Shown here: positions 34,590 through 42,945 of the stretch, one piece after another
How positions within the stretch are numbered: the first letter of the stretch is position 1
How the letters are laid out: every line of letters begins with the position of its first letter
Assembly (NCBI RefSeq): GCF_000463015.1
Contig: NC_022234.1
Span: 62,001 to 126,000, forward strand
DNA from: Variovorax paradoxus B4
Lineage (GTDB): Bacteria; Pseudomonadota; Gammaproteobacteria; Burkholderiales; Burkholderiaceae_C
Length of the DNA stretch: 64,000 bases
Direction: 5' to 3'
Made by a program: the position numbers and the translations under genes
Notes under the pieces: generated by a model
Told to the model about the DNA's origin: nothing
Seen by the model: the letters and a program-made list of their open reading frames with translations, nothing else
Databases searched by the model: none

Positions 34590-34852
34590 AGTCTGCTCGA
34601 ACGACAGCCGAAGGCAGCAGAAGCGTCCCGGGAGCGGGCACGGCATTGGCGCCAATACGCGCAGCATCGCGCCGAACTTCTCGGAGTCGATGCTACGAAG
34701 CGTCGAGCCTAGGCGAACCAGAATTTCATGCTCGGGCCGTTCATTGCGGTAGTTGCAGACGACGCTGCCAGCTTCGAGGTTGACGTTCGCTCCCAGGATG
34801 AGTCACCGACGAAGTTGAAATGAGGAGCCGATGTAGTGACCAAGTTCGAGGA
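34590..34852 (-). pseudogene. decayed hexapeptide-repeat acyltransferase
   Basis: Read leftward in three frames, the strand gives ELGHYIGSS, PHFNFVGDS, ILGANVNLEAGSVVCNYRNERPEHEILVRLG, and then DAARIGANAV and APGTLLLPSAVV. Together these form a left-handed beta-helix of the LpxA/GlmU-type transferase family. At least three frameshifts break it (near 34822, 34798 and 34676), and the N-terminal part is gone. The rest of the 34474-35214 interval has no recognised gene. Confidence 0.65.
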
Positions 34853-35214
34853 GCTATGGCACGGCGTGGCCGTGAGCGTTCGTGCGTGAACGCCGGTCAT
34901 TCTGCCCCGACTGGAGGCTTGAGTCGAACGACTGCTCCTGGTCGATAGTACCTATTTGCGCGAACCCTTCGAATACCGGCAATCACTGCGAATCGGTCAT
35001 TCGCTCGCCCAAGGAGAGCAGCCGTGCATTTCGAACTCGATGTCTGGGATCGTGGTTCGAATTACCCGTGCATCACCGCTGCTGGAAGGACCCACGCGGA
35101 GCGCCGATGGCAACTTAACTCTACGTTGACAACTTCATCGACCAAGACATCATGACTTCGAGCCGCCAATCGAAGAGCAAATCATCGAGATCACAACTGG
35201 GAAAGAAGGAATCC

Positions 35215-36720
35215 ATGCCTCATACCTTGCTGAGACGACTTTTGATGTCAGTGGGCTGCCTGTCGGGACTTGTCACTGCTTCTCAGGGGCAGGCCGCGCC
35301 GCTCGGCGATCCCGTCATGGTGAATACCGCCACGGCCGGCAATCAGCGTCCGACTTACTTCTCCGCAGGCTCAAACGGAGAAAAACTTCTGATCTGGTTC
35401 GACGCCGCAGCAAATGCCACATACGCTCAAAGAATAAGGTCCTCAGGAACGCCTTTTCTGACAAGACACCAGATCCAGGCGCCTCCGACGTATGCGAACT
35501 TTTCGGTTGATCGCGCCGGTAATTTCGTCTTTGGAAGCCACCCTGGGAGAGTCATGGCTTATGACAGAGACGGAAATCTGCTCTCCAGTTTTCAAACAAC
35601 CCCGGATTCATCGAGCACAGTCGCCAGCATGGATACGGATGGCAATATCACTGCAGCCTACTCGCGCTCGGCCTCGGAAGGGGCGCCTCGGACGATTGCA
35701 ATCAGGCGATTCAACCCCAGCGGGATGCCCATCGGTCCTGAAGTCATCGTTGCATCGGATGCCCCGGACAAACTCTCCGGCCCGAGTTCGATTGCCACCG
35801 ACGATGCGGGAAACATCGCATTGTCATTTGCGACCAGACCCGGTCCGACGGCAAACCAATCCAACATCATGTTGCAGCGCTTCAGCCGCGCAGGTGTTGC
35901 GCTGACCCCGGCACTTGTCGTCAGCGCCATCCGATCGATATACAGTTCAGGCGGCCGTATTGCCGTGGAACCCGGGGGCAAATCCATCATCACGTGGAGC
36001 GCTTCCCAGGATGACAACTACACCTGGAACATATACGCGCGGCCCTATGACGCGAATGGCAACCCCGGCGGATTGGTGCGAGTCAACCAACGCATCCACG
36101 AAGGCGAACCCGGGCCAAATCCGGGGATTGCAGAGAATGGAGATTTTGTCGTTTCATGGATTGCATCAAGTGGCGTGGTCGGTGGCCCCCAGAGCTCTAC
36201 GTTGGCGGCAAGACAATTTCGCAGCGATGGAACTCCAATTGCCGATGAATTTCGAGTCGACCCGCCGCAACCCCAATTTGGAGCCAGCCCGCTCCTGGCA
36301 ATGGATCCGGTGGGGAATTTTGCAGTGGCATGGCTCAGCACCTCTGCTGCGACCGGATGGGACGTCATGGTGCACTCCTTCAAGATGGACACCCGGCCGC
36401 CCCTTACGCAACTGTTGAACAACCAGGCCGCCCAAGGCCTGGCAGGCGACACCGACAGCTGGAGCTATTACAGGATCACGGTCCCCCCCGGCATCGCGCA
36501 GCTGAACATCAACATGGCCGGCCCCGTCGGCGGTGGTGATGGCGACATGTACGTCCGCCTCGGCGCACTCCCGTCGTTGACGGCCTGGGACTATCGCCCC
36601 TACGTCAACGGCAGCAACGAAGCCATCGCGATCAGCAATCCCCTGCCCGGTGACTTCTACATCGCGATCCACGGACGCAGCGCGTACTCGTCGGTCGGCC
36701 TGACCGCCAGCTACGACTGA
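35215..36720 (+). CDS. secreted repeat protein with C-terminal PPC domain
   Basis: A 501-residue exported protein. ATG 35215 follows AAGGA and opens a signal peptide (RRLLMSVGCLSGLVTA, ending near GQAA). The middle has five or more weak repeats with DxxGN and W strands (VDRAGNFVF, MDTDGNITAAYSR, TDDAGNIALSF, ENGDFVVSW, DPVGNFAVAW), suggesting a beta-propeller. The last 100 residues (TDSWSYYRITVPPGIAQLNINMAG, then GDGDMYVRLG and PGDFYIAIHG) are a bacterial pre-peptidase C-terminal domain. PPC domains accompany secreted hydrolases, but no protease motif is visible here. Confidence 0.75.
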   Translation: MPHTLLRRLLMSVGCLSGLVTASQGQAAPLGDPVMVNTATAGNQRPTYFSAGSNGEKLLIWFDAAANATYAQRIRSSGTPFLTRHQIQAPPTYANFSVDRAGNFVFGSHPGRVMAYDRDGNLLSSFQTTPDSSSTVASMDTDGNITAAYSRSASEGAPRTIAIRRFNPSGMPIGPEVIVASDAPDKLSGPSSIATDDAGNIALSFATRPGPTANQSNIMLQRFSRAGVALTPALVVSAIRSIYSSGGRIAVEPGGKSIITWSASQDDNYTWNIYARPYDANGNPGGLVRVNQRIHEGEPGPNPGIAENGDFVVSWIASSGVVGGPQSSTLAARQFRSDGTPIADEFRVDPPQPQFGASPLLAMDPVGNFAVAWLSTSAATGWDVMVHSFKMDTRPPLTQLLNNQAAQGLAGDTDSWSYYRITVPPGIAQLNINMAGPVGGGDGDMYVRLGALPSLTAWDYRPYVNGSNEAIAISNPLPGDFYIAIHGRSAYSSVGLTASYD

Positions 36721-36733
36721 TGCCCGTCTGGCC

Positions 36734-36754
36734 ACGGCCTATGCCATAGGCCGT
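36734..36754. terminator. perfect 10-bp stem after the PPC gene
   Basis: ACGGCCTATG and CATAGGCCGT are exact complements around a single C, 14 bases after the stop of the secreted PPC protein. No T-run follows, so it is at best a weak intrinsic terminator or a stabilising 3' hairpin. The remaining bases to 37012 hold no recognised gene. Confidence 0.5.
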
Positions 36755-37012
36755 CATTCGCCGTTCGTTGGAAAATCGCCGAGGCCGACGTGCGCACGGA
36801 TTTTTTCAAGTGCTCCGTTCCAGGGTCCTTGGTCGGGCAGCCTGAGAGTTTGCCCGCTTCGATTCCGCACCTCTATCCAAGCATCGGTGCTGCAGAAATT
36901 CGAACCAGGCTGAAAACCGACAGGCGCATCGGCGTTGACGCAGCCATCGGCCGAGGCATAGCATCTGCCTGCACGGCATCTCCAATGCGCCCGGCCGTGC
37001 GGAGGGATTTCC

Positions 37013-37825
37013 ATGAGCACCACGTCTTCGACCTTCGTCGCCGCTGACGGCGATGGCTATGAACGGTTGATGGGCCGCTGGAGCCGCCTCCTCGCGCTGC
37101 CCTTCCTGGACTTTGTCGGCACCGCGGACGGCGACCGCATCCTCGACGTCGGATGCGGCACCGGCCATCTGGCCTTTGCCGTGGCCCGCCGCACCGGCGC
37201 CGGCGAAGTGCGGGGCGTGGACATCGCGCAGCCCTACATCGAACATGCCAGGCGCCACAACGAGGATGCGCGCATTGTTTTCGAGGTGGCCGACGCCTGT
37301 GCGCTGCCGTTCCCCGCGCAGAGCTTCGACCGCGTTCTCTCGCTGTTGGTCCTGCACTTCGTTCCGGAGGCAGGCAAGGCCATTGCCGAGATGCGCCGCG
37401 TCGCCAAGCCGGGAGCGGTGGTCGGCGCGGCAGTGTGGGACGCACGCGGCGGCTGGGTCTCCAACCGCCTGTTCTTCGACACTGCCGCCGTGCTCGACCC
37501 GGAGGCCGGCGAGCGCCGCGCCCGCAACTACACGCGGCCCCTGACGCGGCCCGGCGAACTGGCGCGGGCCTGGCGCGACGCCGGGTTCAAGCGCGTGGAG
37601 GAGACGACGCTCGCCATCCGCATGGAATTCGCCTCGTTCGCCGACTACTGGGCACCCTTCGAGGGAAAGGACGGGCCCGGCGCGGAATACGTTGCCACGC
37701 TGGATGCGGCCGCGCGCTCACGGCTGCGCGACGCCGTCGAAGCGGCCTATCTCGACGGCGAAGCCGATGGCGCTCGCTCCTATGCCGCGCTCGCGTGGGC
37801 GGTCAAGGGCACGGCGCCGGCGTAG
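37013..37825 (+). CDS. class I SAM-dependent methyltransferase
   Basis: A 270-residue Methyltransf_11-type enzyme. Motif I ILDVGCGTGHLAFAVA lies at about 43-58, the acidic end of strand 2 is in VRGVDIAQPYIEHAR, and ADACALPFPAQSFDRVLSLLVLHF is motifs II/III. The family includes UbiE/COQ5-like and small-molecule methyltransferases; the acceptor is unknown. It is alone on this strand and converges on the acyl-CoA cluster with a 27-base gap. Confidence 0.85.
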   Translation: MSTTSSTFVAADGDGYERLMGRWSRLLALPFLDFVGTADGDRILDVGCGTGHLAFAVARRTGAGEVRGVDIAQPYIEHARRHNEDARIVFEVADACALPFPAQSFDRVLSLLVLHFVPEAGKAIAEMRRVAKPGAVVGAAVWDARGGWVSNRLFFDTAAVLDPEAGERRARNYTRPLTRPGELARAWRDAGFKRVEETTLAIRMEFASFADYWAPFEGKDGPGAEYVATLDAAARSRLRDAVEAAYLDGEADGARSYAALAWAVKGTAPA

Positions 37826-37852
37826 CCGCAGCGGCGCGCGCTGCATCCGCGC

Positions 37853-38857
37853 TCACTGCGCCAGGCGGATGTTCGCGTCCTTGATGATCTTCGCGTAGAT
37901 GGCGGCATCCGCGCGCACTACTTTCTGGAACGCTTCCGGCTTGCCGCCGCCTACCTGCAGGCCCAGCGCCTCGATCTTGGCGCTCACGTTGGGCAGGTGC
38001 ACGATGCGGTCGATCTCATCGGACAGCTTCTGCACCACCGGCGCGGGCGTGGCGGCTGGCAGGAACACGCCGAACCAGCCATAGGGGTCGAAGGAGTGAA
38101 AGCCCAGTTCGGCGAAAGTGGGCACGTCGGGCAGGCCGGGCATGCGCTGCGTGCCGGTCACGGCCAGCGGGCGCATCGACTTGAGATGCGGCCGGGCGGT
38201 GGCGCTGTCGATGAAGGCCGAGGCGAGCTGGCCGCCTACCAGGTTGGTGACCAGCGGCGCGGCGCCCTGGAAGGGCACGTGCACCAGGTCGATGCCGGCC
38301 TGCATGTTCAAGAGCGCGCCCTGGATGTGCGACGAGGTGCCGGCGCCGTAGCTGCCGAAGTTGTACTTGCCGGGGCTCTGCTTCACCATGGCGATGAAGT
38401 CCTTCAGGTTCCTTGCGGGCGAGTCCAGCGGCACGGCCAGCATGCTGGGGCTGCGCGCGATCATGGTGACGGGCGCGAAGTCCTTCAGCGGGTCGTAGGC
38501 GAGCTTGTCCATGAGCGGCGGCTGCTGGATCAGCGCGGTGATGGCGATGAGCAGCGTGTGGCCGTCGGCCGGCGCCTTGGCGACGAAGCCATTGCCGATG
38601 GTGCCGCCGGCGCCGGGGCGGTTCTCCACCATCGCAGGCTGCCCCCAGGCTTCCTGCAGCTTCTGGCCGATGGTGCGCGCCAGGGAGTCGGTGGCGCCGC
38701 CGGCGGGGTAGGGCACGATCAGCTTGAGCGGCTGGCTTGGATAGGCGGGCTGCGCGGCCGTTTGCGTGGCTGTTTGGGCCAGCGCCGGCGCGGCGAGCAG
38801 AAGCGCCAGGCCTGCGGCCGCGCAGAGCCTTCGTACCAGTATCGATGTTGTCTTCAT
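37853..38857 (-). CDS. Bug-family solute receptor, last gene of acyl-CoA cluster
   Basis: A 334-residue Bug/TctC receptor with a signal peptide ending ...AAPALAQT. Family elements LKLIVPYPAGGATDSLARTIGQKL and VENRPGAGGTIGNGFVAKAPADGHTLL are intact. It lies 32 bases downstream of the Cys-less thiolase gene and is the distal gene of the cluster. The placement suggests it captures the carboxylate that the cluster degrades. No TctAB membrane partner is in the window. Confidence 0.87.
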   Translation of the reverse strand: MKTTSILVRRLCAAAGLALLLAAPALAQTATQTAAQPAYPSQPLKLIVPYPAGGATDSLARTIGQKLQEAWGQPAMVENRPGAGGTIGNGFVAKAPADGHTLLIAITALIQQPPLMDKLAYDPLKDFAPVTMIARSPSMLAVPLDSPARNLKDFIAMVKQSPGKYNFGSYGAGTSSHIQGALLNMQAGIDLVHVPFQGAAPLVTNLVGGQLASAFIDSATARPHLKSMRPLAVTGTQRMPGLPDVPTFAELGFHSFDPYGWFGVFLPAATPAPVVQKLSDEIDRIVHLPNVSAKIEALGLQVGGGKPEAFQKVVRADAAIYAKIIKDANIRLAQ

Positions 38858-38889
38858 GGGCTTGTCTCCTCTTCGGGGGTGGGAAAAAC

Positions 38890-40071
38890 TCAACGCAGCG
38901 CTTCGGCCGTGCCCAGGATCGCGGTGGCCTGGCTGGACAACATGCCGCCGTTGCCATGCGCGAGCGCGGTGTGCGCGTTCTTCACCTGCCGCTCGCCGCA
39001 TTCGCCGCGCAACTGCCGCACGGCCTCGATGAGCGCGAAGATGCCGTACATGCCGGGATGCACGCAGGACAGCCCACCGCCGTTGGTGTTCACGGGCAGC
39101 CGCCCGCCCGGTGCGATGGCGCCATCGGCGACGAAGCGGCCGCCTTCGCCCTTGGGGCAGAAGCCCAGGTCCTCGAGGAACAGCAGCGTGTTGATGGTGA
39201 AGGCGTCGTACAGCTGCACCACGTCCATGTCCCTGGGGGTGAGCCCGGCCATCGCGAAGGCCTCGCGGCCCGACTGGCTCGCCGCCGTGACGGTGAGGTC
39301 TGCCATCGAGGAGATTTGCCGGTTCCACACCGCCGTGGCGTTGCCCAGCACGTAGACCGGCTGCTTCGGCAGGTCCCTTGCGCGCTCGGCGCTCACCAGC
39401 ACGCAGGCGCCGGCGCCGTCGGTGACCAGGCAGCAGTCGCGCACGCTCAGCGGGTCCGACACCATGCGGGCGCCCAGCACCTCCTCGCGTGTGAGCGGCT
39501 CGCGCATGAAGGCCTCCGGGTTGAGTCCGGCCCATGCGCGCGCCGCCACCGCCACGTCAGCGAGTTGCTCGCGCGTGGTGCCGAACTCGTGCATATGGCG
39601 GGAAGCCGCCAGCGCGTAGGCCGACACCGGCAGCATCGGCTCGTAGGGATGCTCGTAGGGCTGCGGATCGAGGAAGCGGCGCGCCGCCACGATCTCGCGC
39701 CGGCCGAAGGCGGCGCTGCGCTGCGCGCTGCCGTAGCAGATGAGCACCGCACTGCACTGGCCGGAACGGATGGCCTGCATCGCGGGCAGCAGGTGCGCGA
39801 TGAAGCTGCTGCCGCCCAGCATGGTGCCGTCGATGTAGCGCGGATCGAGGCCCAGGTATTCGACCACCGGCAGGGCCCACATCGCGGCCGAGGCGCTGGC
39901 GGTGCACAGCCCGTCGATGTCGCGCATGTCGAGGCCTGCATCCGCCACGGCCGCCCGCGCGGCGCGCGCCAGCAGCTCCATGTCGGTGAAGCCCGGCGTC
40001 TCGCCGCAGCCGAAGGTGGCGGCGCCCGCAATGGCTGCGCTGCCGCGCAAGGCTTTGAGTCCGGCGCTCAT
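38890..40071 (-). CDS. thiolase-like protein lacking the active-site Cys (Ltp2-like aldolase candidate)
   Basis: A 393-residue thiolase-fold protein. Where thiolases have NNxCSSG, this one reads DGTMLGGSSF (81-90) with no cysteine. The C-terminal thiolase histidine loop reads LAHGNGGMLSSQ. Conserved tyrosines occur in QLYDAFT and HPGMYG. Cys-less thiolases partnered by DUF35 proteins include the steroid side-chain retro-aldolase Ltp2. A DUF35 gene is directly upstream, overlapping in ATGA form. A C-C lyase on a beta-hydroxyacyl-CoA is thus more likely than thiolysis; this is inference. Confidence 0.8.
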   Translation of the reverse strand: MSAGLKALRGSAAIAGAATFGCGETPGFTDMELLARAARAAVADAGLDMRDIDGLCTASASAAMWALPVVEYLGLDPRYIDGTMLGGSSFIAHLLPAMQAIRSGQCSAVLICYGSAQRSAAFGRREIVAARRFLDPQPYEHPYEPMLPVSAYALAASRHMHEFGTTREQLADVAVAARAWAGLNPEAFMREPLTREEVLGARMVSDPLSVRDCCLVTDGAGACVLVSAERARDLPKQPVYVLGNATAVWNRQISSMADLTVTAASQSGREAFAMAGLTPRDMDVVQLYDAFTINTLLFLEDLGFCPKGEGGRFVADGAIAPGGRLPVNTNGGGLSCVHPGMYGIFALIEAVRQLRGECGERQVKNAHTALAHGNGGMLSSQATAILGTAEALR

Positions 40072-40457
40072 CGAGTGGCTCCTTCGACGGCATCGAACAG
40101 CACCAGGCCGCGGCCGTCCTTCACCAGCACCCGTGCGCGGACGCGCTGGCCGATGCGCACCGCTTCGGGCGCGAGGTTCTCGATGCGGCTCATGAGCCGC
40201 ACGCCTTCGTCGAGTTCGACCAGGCTCACGTTGAGGTCGCCGCCATCGGCCGGCTTGCGCCGCACGGTCGTCACGGCATGCACGGTGCCGAGGCCGCCGG
40301 GTGCCTTCCATTCGAGCGCCGCGCCGCCGCAGTGCGGGCAGCTTTCGCGCGGGTAGTAGACGTGGCGGCCGCAGCCGCCGCAGCGCTGCAGCAGGAAGCG
40401 GCCGGCATCCAGCTCGCGCTGGTGGAAGGCCTGCACGCCGATGCCGTGGTCGTTCAT
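40068..40457 (-). CDS. DUF35 OB-fold/zinc-ribbon partner protein
   Basis: A 129-residue protein with a rubredoxin-like zinc ribbon (CGGCG, then CPHCG about 18 residues later) and an OB-fold with GTVHAVTTVRR and RIGQRVRARVLV. It is the usual DUF35 partner of thiolase-fold or MaoC-fold enzymes and binds the acyl-CoA or organises the complex. ATG 40457 overlaps the end of the PaaG-like gene, and its stop overlaps the start of the Cys-less thiolase, so the two proteins are probably made one-to-one. Confidence 0.87.
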   Translation of the reverse strand: MNDHGIGVQAFHQRELDAGRFLLQRCGGCGRHVYYPRESCPHCGGAALEWKAPGGLGTVHAVTTVRRKPADGGDLNVSLVELDEGVRLMSRIENLAPEAVRIGQRVRARVLVKDGRGLVLFDAVEGATR

Positions 40458-41257
40458 TGGGCTTGCTCCTTGTGGGCCGGCCACTGGAAGGGCAGCGGCT
40501 TCTTGTTCAAGAAACGGGTCACCGCCTCGCGGTGCTCGGCACTGCCGAAGGCCAGCGCCTGCACGTTCGCCTCGGTGTCGAGCAGCGCGGCCAGCGCGCC
40601 CGCATCGCCGGTGGCGCGCTTCACCAGGCTCACGGCCAGCGGCGAGGCGCCGGCAAAGCTTTCGGCCAGCGCCAGCGCGCGCGGCAGCAGTTGCTCGGGT
40701 TCGTGCAGTTCCATGGCAATGCCGAGTTCGAGCGCCTCGGCGGCGCCGACCTCGCGCGCCGACAGCATCAGCTCGCGGGCGCGCTGGGCGCCCACCACGC
40801 GCGGCAGCGTGTAGAAGGCGCCGCAGTCCGGCACCAGGCCGAGTTTGAGGAACGACATGCAGAAGCGCGCGCGCGGGCTCGCGAGCACGAAGTCGGCCGC
40901 CAGCGCGAGGCTGAAGCCCGCGCCGTAGGCCGCGCCATCGACCGCGGCGATCACGGGCTTGTCGAGCTGGATCAGTTCGCTGAACCAGCGCTGCGTGGCC
41001 TGCATGCGCTCGCGCCAGCCGGCGTTGTCGAGCTTCGCGTCGGCAATGCCGCGCAGGTCGCCGCCCGAGCAGAACTGGCCGTTGGCGCCCGCGAGCACCA
41101 GTGCGCGCACCTCGGAGTCGCCGCGCACCTGCGCGATGGCCCGGGCGAGTTCTTCGCGCATGGCGGGGGTGAAGGCGTTGCGGTTGGCGGGCGTGTCCAG
41201 CGTCAGCAGCGCGGTGCTGCCGTGGCGCTCGCAGCGCAGTGCGGAGAAATCGTTCAT
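40454..41257 (-). CDS. enoyl-CoA hydratase/isomerase family protein (PaaG-like)
   Basis: A 267-residue crotonase-fold protein. The oxyanion-hole segments ANGQFCSGGDLRGI and DGAAYGAGFSLALAADFVLAS are present. Neither of the two hydratase glutamates is in place: GFSLAL replaces GCELAM, and the second region reads FLKLGLVPDCGAF. That second region matches the PaaG/isomerase branch, where an Asp is the base. Isomerisation of a double bond in an enoyl-CoA is therefore more likely than hydration. It overlaps both neighbours. Confidence 0.83.
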   Translation of the reverse strand: MNDFSALRCERHGSTALLTLDTPANRNAFTPAMREELARAIAQVRGDSEVRALVLAGANGQFCSGGDLRGIADAKLDNAGWRERMQATQRWFSELIQLDKPVIAAVDGAAYGAGFSLALAADFVLASPRARFCMSFLKLGLVPDCGAFYTLPRVVGAQRARELMLSAREVGAAEALELGIAMELHEPEQLLPRALALAESFAGASPLAVSLVKRATGDAGALAALLDTEANVQALAFGSAEHREAVTRFLNKKPLPFQWPAHKEQAQ

Positions 41258-42945
41258 GGGTGTGCTTGCTCCTGGGCGGCAGCGCGGTGCGCTTCCTGCA
41301 GCTCGCGCCAGAGGATCTTTCCGGTGCCGGACTTCGGCAGGCTCTCGAGGAACTCGACCACGCGCGGCGCCTTGTAGACGGCCATGCGCTCGCGGCACCA
41401 GGTGACGATGTCGTCTTCGCCGATGCGGCCGCGCTCTTGGGGCTTGAGCACCACCAGCGCCTTGACCGACTCTCCGCGCCTGCCGTCGGGCACCGCGATC
41501 ACGCAGGCCTCGTGGATGGCCGGATGCTCGTACATCGCGTTCTCCACCTCGGTGGGCCAGACCTTGTAGCCCGAGGCATTGATCATTCGCTTGAGCCGGT
41601 CGCGCAGGAAGAAGTAGCCGTCTTCGTCCATCGACGCCAGGTCGCCGGTGCGGAAGAAGCGCCGGCCGCCGATCTCGATGAAGGCCTCGCGGTCGGCTTC
41701 CGGGTTGCGCCAGTAGCCTTTCATGAGCTGCGCGCCGCGCGTCACCAGCTCGCCCACCTCGCCGGCCGGCAGTTCCTCGAACGTGACCGGGTCGACAATG
41801 CGCGAATCCACGCCCTGCGTCGGCATGCCCAGGCACTGGCGCTTGCCGCGCGCGGGTGGGTTGGCGTGCAGGAAGGACGCGGTCTCGGTCAGGCCATAGC
41901 CCTCGTTGTACGAGAGGCCGTGGCGCTGCGAGAGCATCGCGGCCACGGCCTCGGGCATCGCGGCGCCGCCGCCCGATAGCAGCGCCAGGCTCGAGAGGTC
42001 GCGCCGCTCGGCTTCGGGATGGGAGAACAGGTCGATCACCATGGCCGGCGGGGCCGACCAGGCGGTGACCGCATGGCGCTCGATCAGGCGCGCGGCCATC
42101 GCCGGGTCCCAGCGCGGCATCATCACCGCGGTGGCGCCCAGGAACATCGGCAGGTTCATGCCATTCTGCAGGCCCAGCATGTGAAAGAGCGGCGCGACGG
42201 CCAGCGTGACCGTCTCCACATGCAGCTGCTTCCACACCGCCGAGGAAGCGAGCGAGGCCAGCAGCGTCGCATGGGTGTGCATGCAGCCCTTGGGGTGGCC
42301 GGTGGTGCCCGAGGTGTAGGGCAGCACGGCGAGGTCGTCGGGCGACAAGGGCAATGCCGCGGGCGCGAGGCCGAGCGCGATCGCCTGCTCGAAGTCGTGC
42401 AGGCACGCGTTGTCGAGCGGTGCGCGTGGCGCCGTGACCCAGTCGGGCAGCGTGTCGTCGCTCGCCGACGCATCGGTCGCGTCGACATAGGCATGGACGA
42501 GCGCGGCGCGTAGCTCGCCTTCGCCTTCGCCGAACGCGAGCGCGGGCAGCAGCTCTTGCGCGACGAAGGCAATGCGCGCACTGCTGTCCGCCGCATAGTG
42601 CCGCACCTCCGCGGCCTTGCTCATCGGATTCACCGGCACCACCACGGCGCCGGCGCGCAGCACGGCGTAGAAGGCCGTCACGAACTGCGGGGAGTTCTGG
42701 CTCGCGAGCAGCACGCGGTCGCCGGGCGCGACGCCCAGGCGCTGCTGCAGGTAGCCGGCCAGCGCATCGACGCGCTGGCGCAGCTGCGCATAGGAAGTGG
42801 CCGCGCCGCAGTAGACGATGGCCGGCTTGTCGGGATAGCGGCGCGCCGCGGTGTCCAGGTAATCCAGCAGCGTGGCGCGCGGCACGCGCAGCTCGCGCGC
42901 CACGCCCTTGGGCCAGAAGCGGAAGTGCGGCGGCCTGGCGTTCAT
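41254..42945 (-). CDS. acyl-CoA synthetase (long/medium-chain type)
   Basis: A 563-residue ANL-superfamily CoA ligase. The P-loop TSGTTGHPKG is at 211-220, and YNEGYGLTETASFLHANPP is the acyl/adenylate region. GRRFFRTGDLASMDEDGYFFLRDRLKRMI is the hinge, and the catalytic lysine lies in LPKSGTGKILWREL near the C-terminus. It activates a carboxylic acid with ATP and CoA. It overlaps the acyl-CoA dehydrogenase upstream and the PaaG-like gene downstream in a tight operon. The cluster has a second ligase at 49934. Confidence 0.9.
   Translation of the reverse strand: MNARPPHFRFWPKGVARELRVPRATLLDYLDTAARRYPDKPAIVYCGAATSYAQLRQRVDALAGYLQQRLGVAPGDRVLLASQNSPQFVTAFYAVLRAGAVVVPVNPMSKAAEVRHYAADSSARIAFVAQELLPALAFGEGEGELRAALVHAYVDATDASASDDTLPDWVTAPRAPLDNACLHDFEQAIALGLAPAALPLSPDDLAVLPYTSGTTGHPKGCMHTHATLLASLASSAVWKQLHVETVTLAVAPLFHMLGLQNGMNLPMFLGATAVMMPRWDPAMAARLIERHAVTAWSAPPAMVIDLFSHPEAERRDLSSLALLSGGGAAMPEAVAAMLSQRHGLSYNEGYGLTETASFLHANPPARGKRQCLGMPTQGVDSRIVDPVTFEELPAGEVGELVTRGAQLMKGYWRNPEADREAFIEIGGRRFFRTGDLASMDEDGYFFLRDRLKRMINASGYKVWPTEVENAMYEHPAIHEACVIAVPDGRRGESVKALVVLKPQERGRIGEDDIVTWCRERMAVYKAPRVVEFLESLPKSGTGKILWRELQEAHRAAAQEQAHP

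Noticed and set aside
36754..37023. Leftward 89-codon frame between the PPC gene and the methyltransferase
   Set aside because: No domain, no ribosome site, and it overlaps the methyltransferase start; more likely chance.
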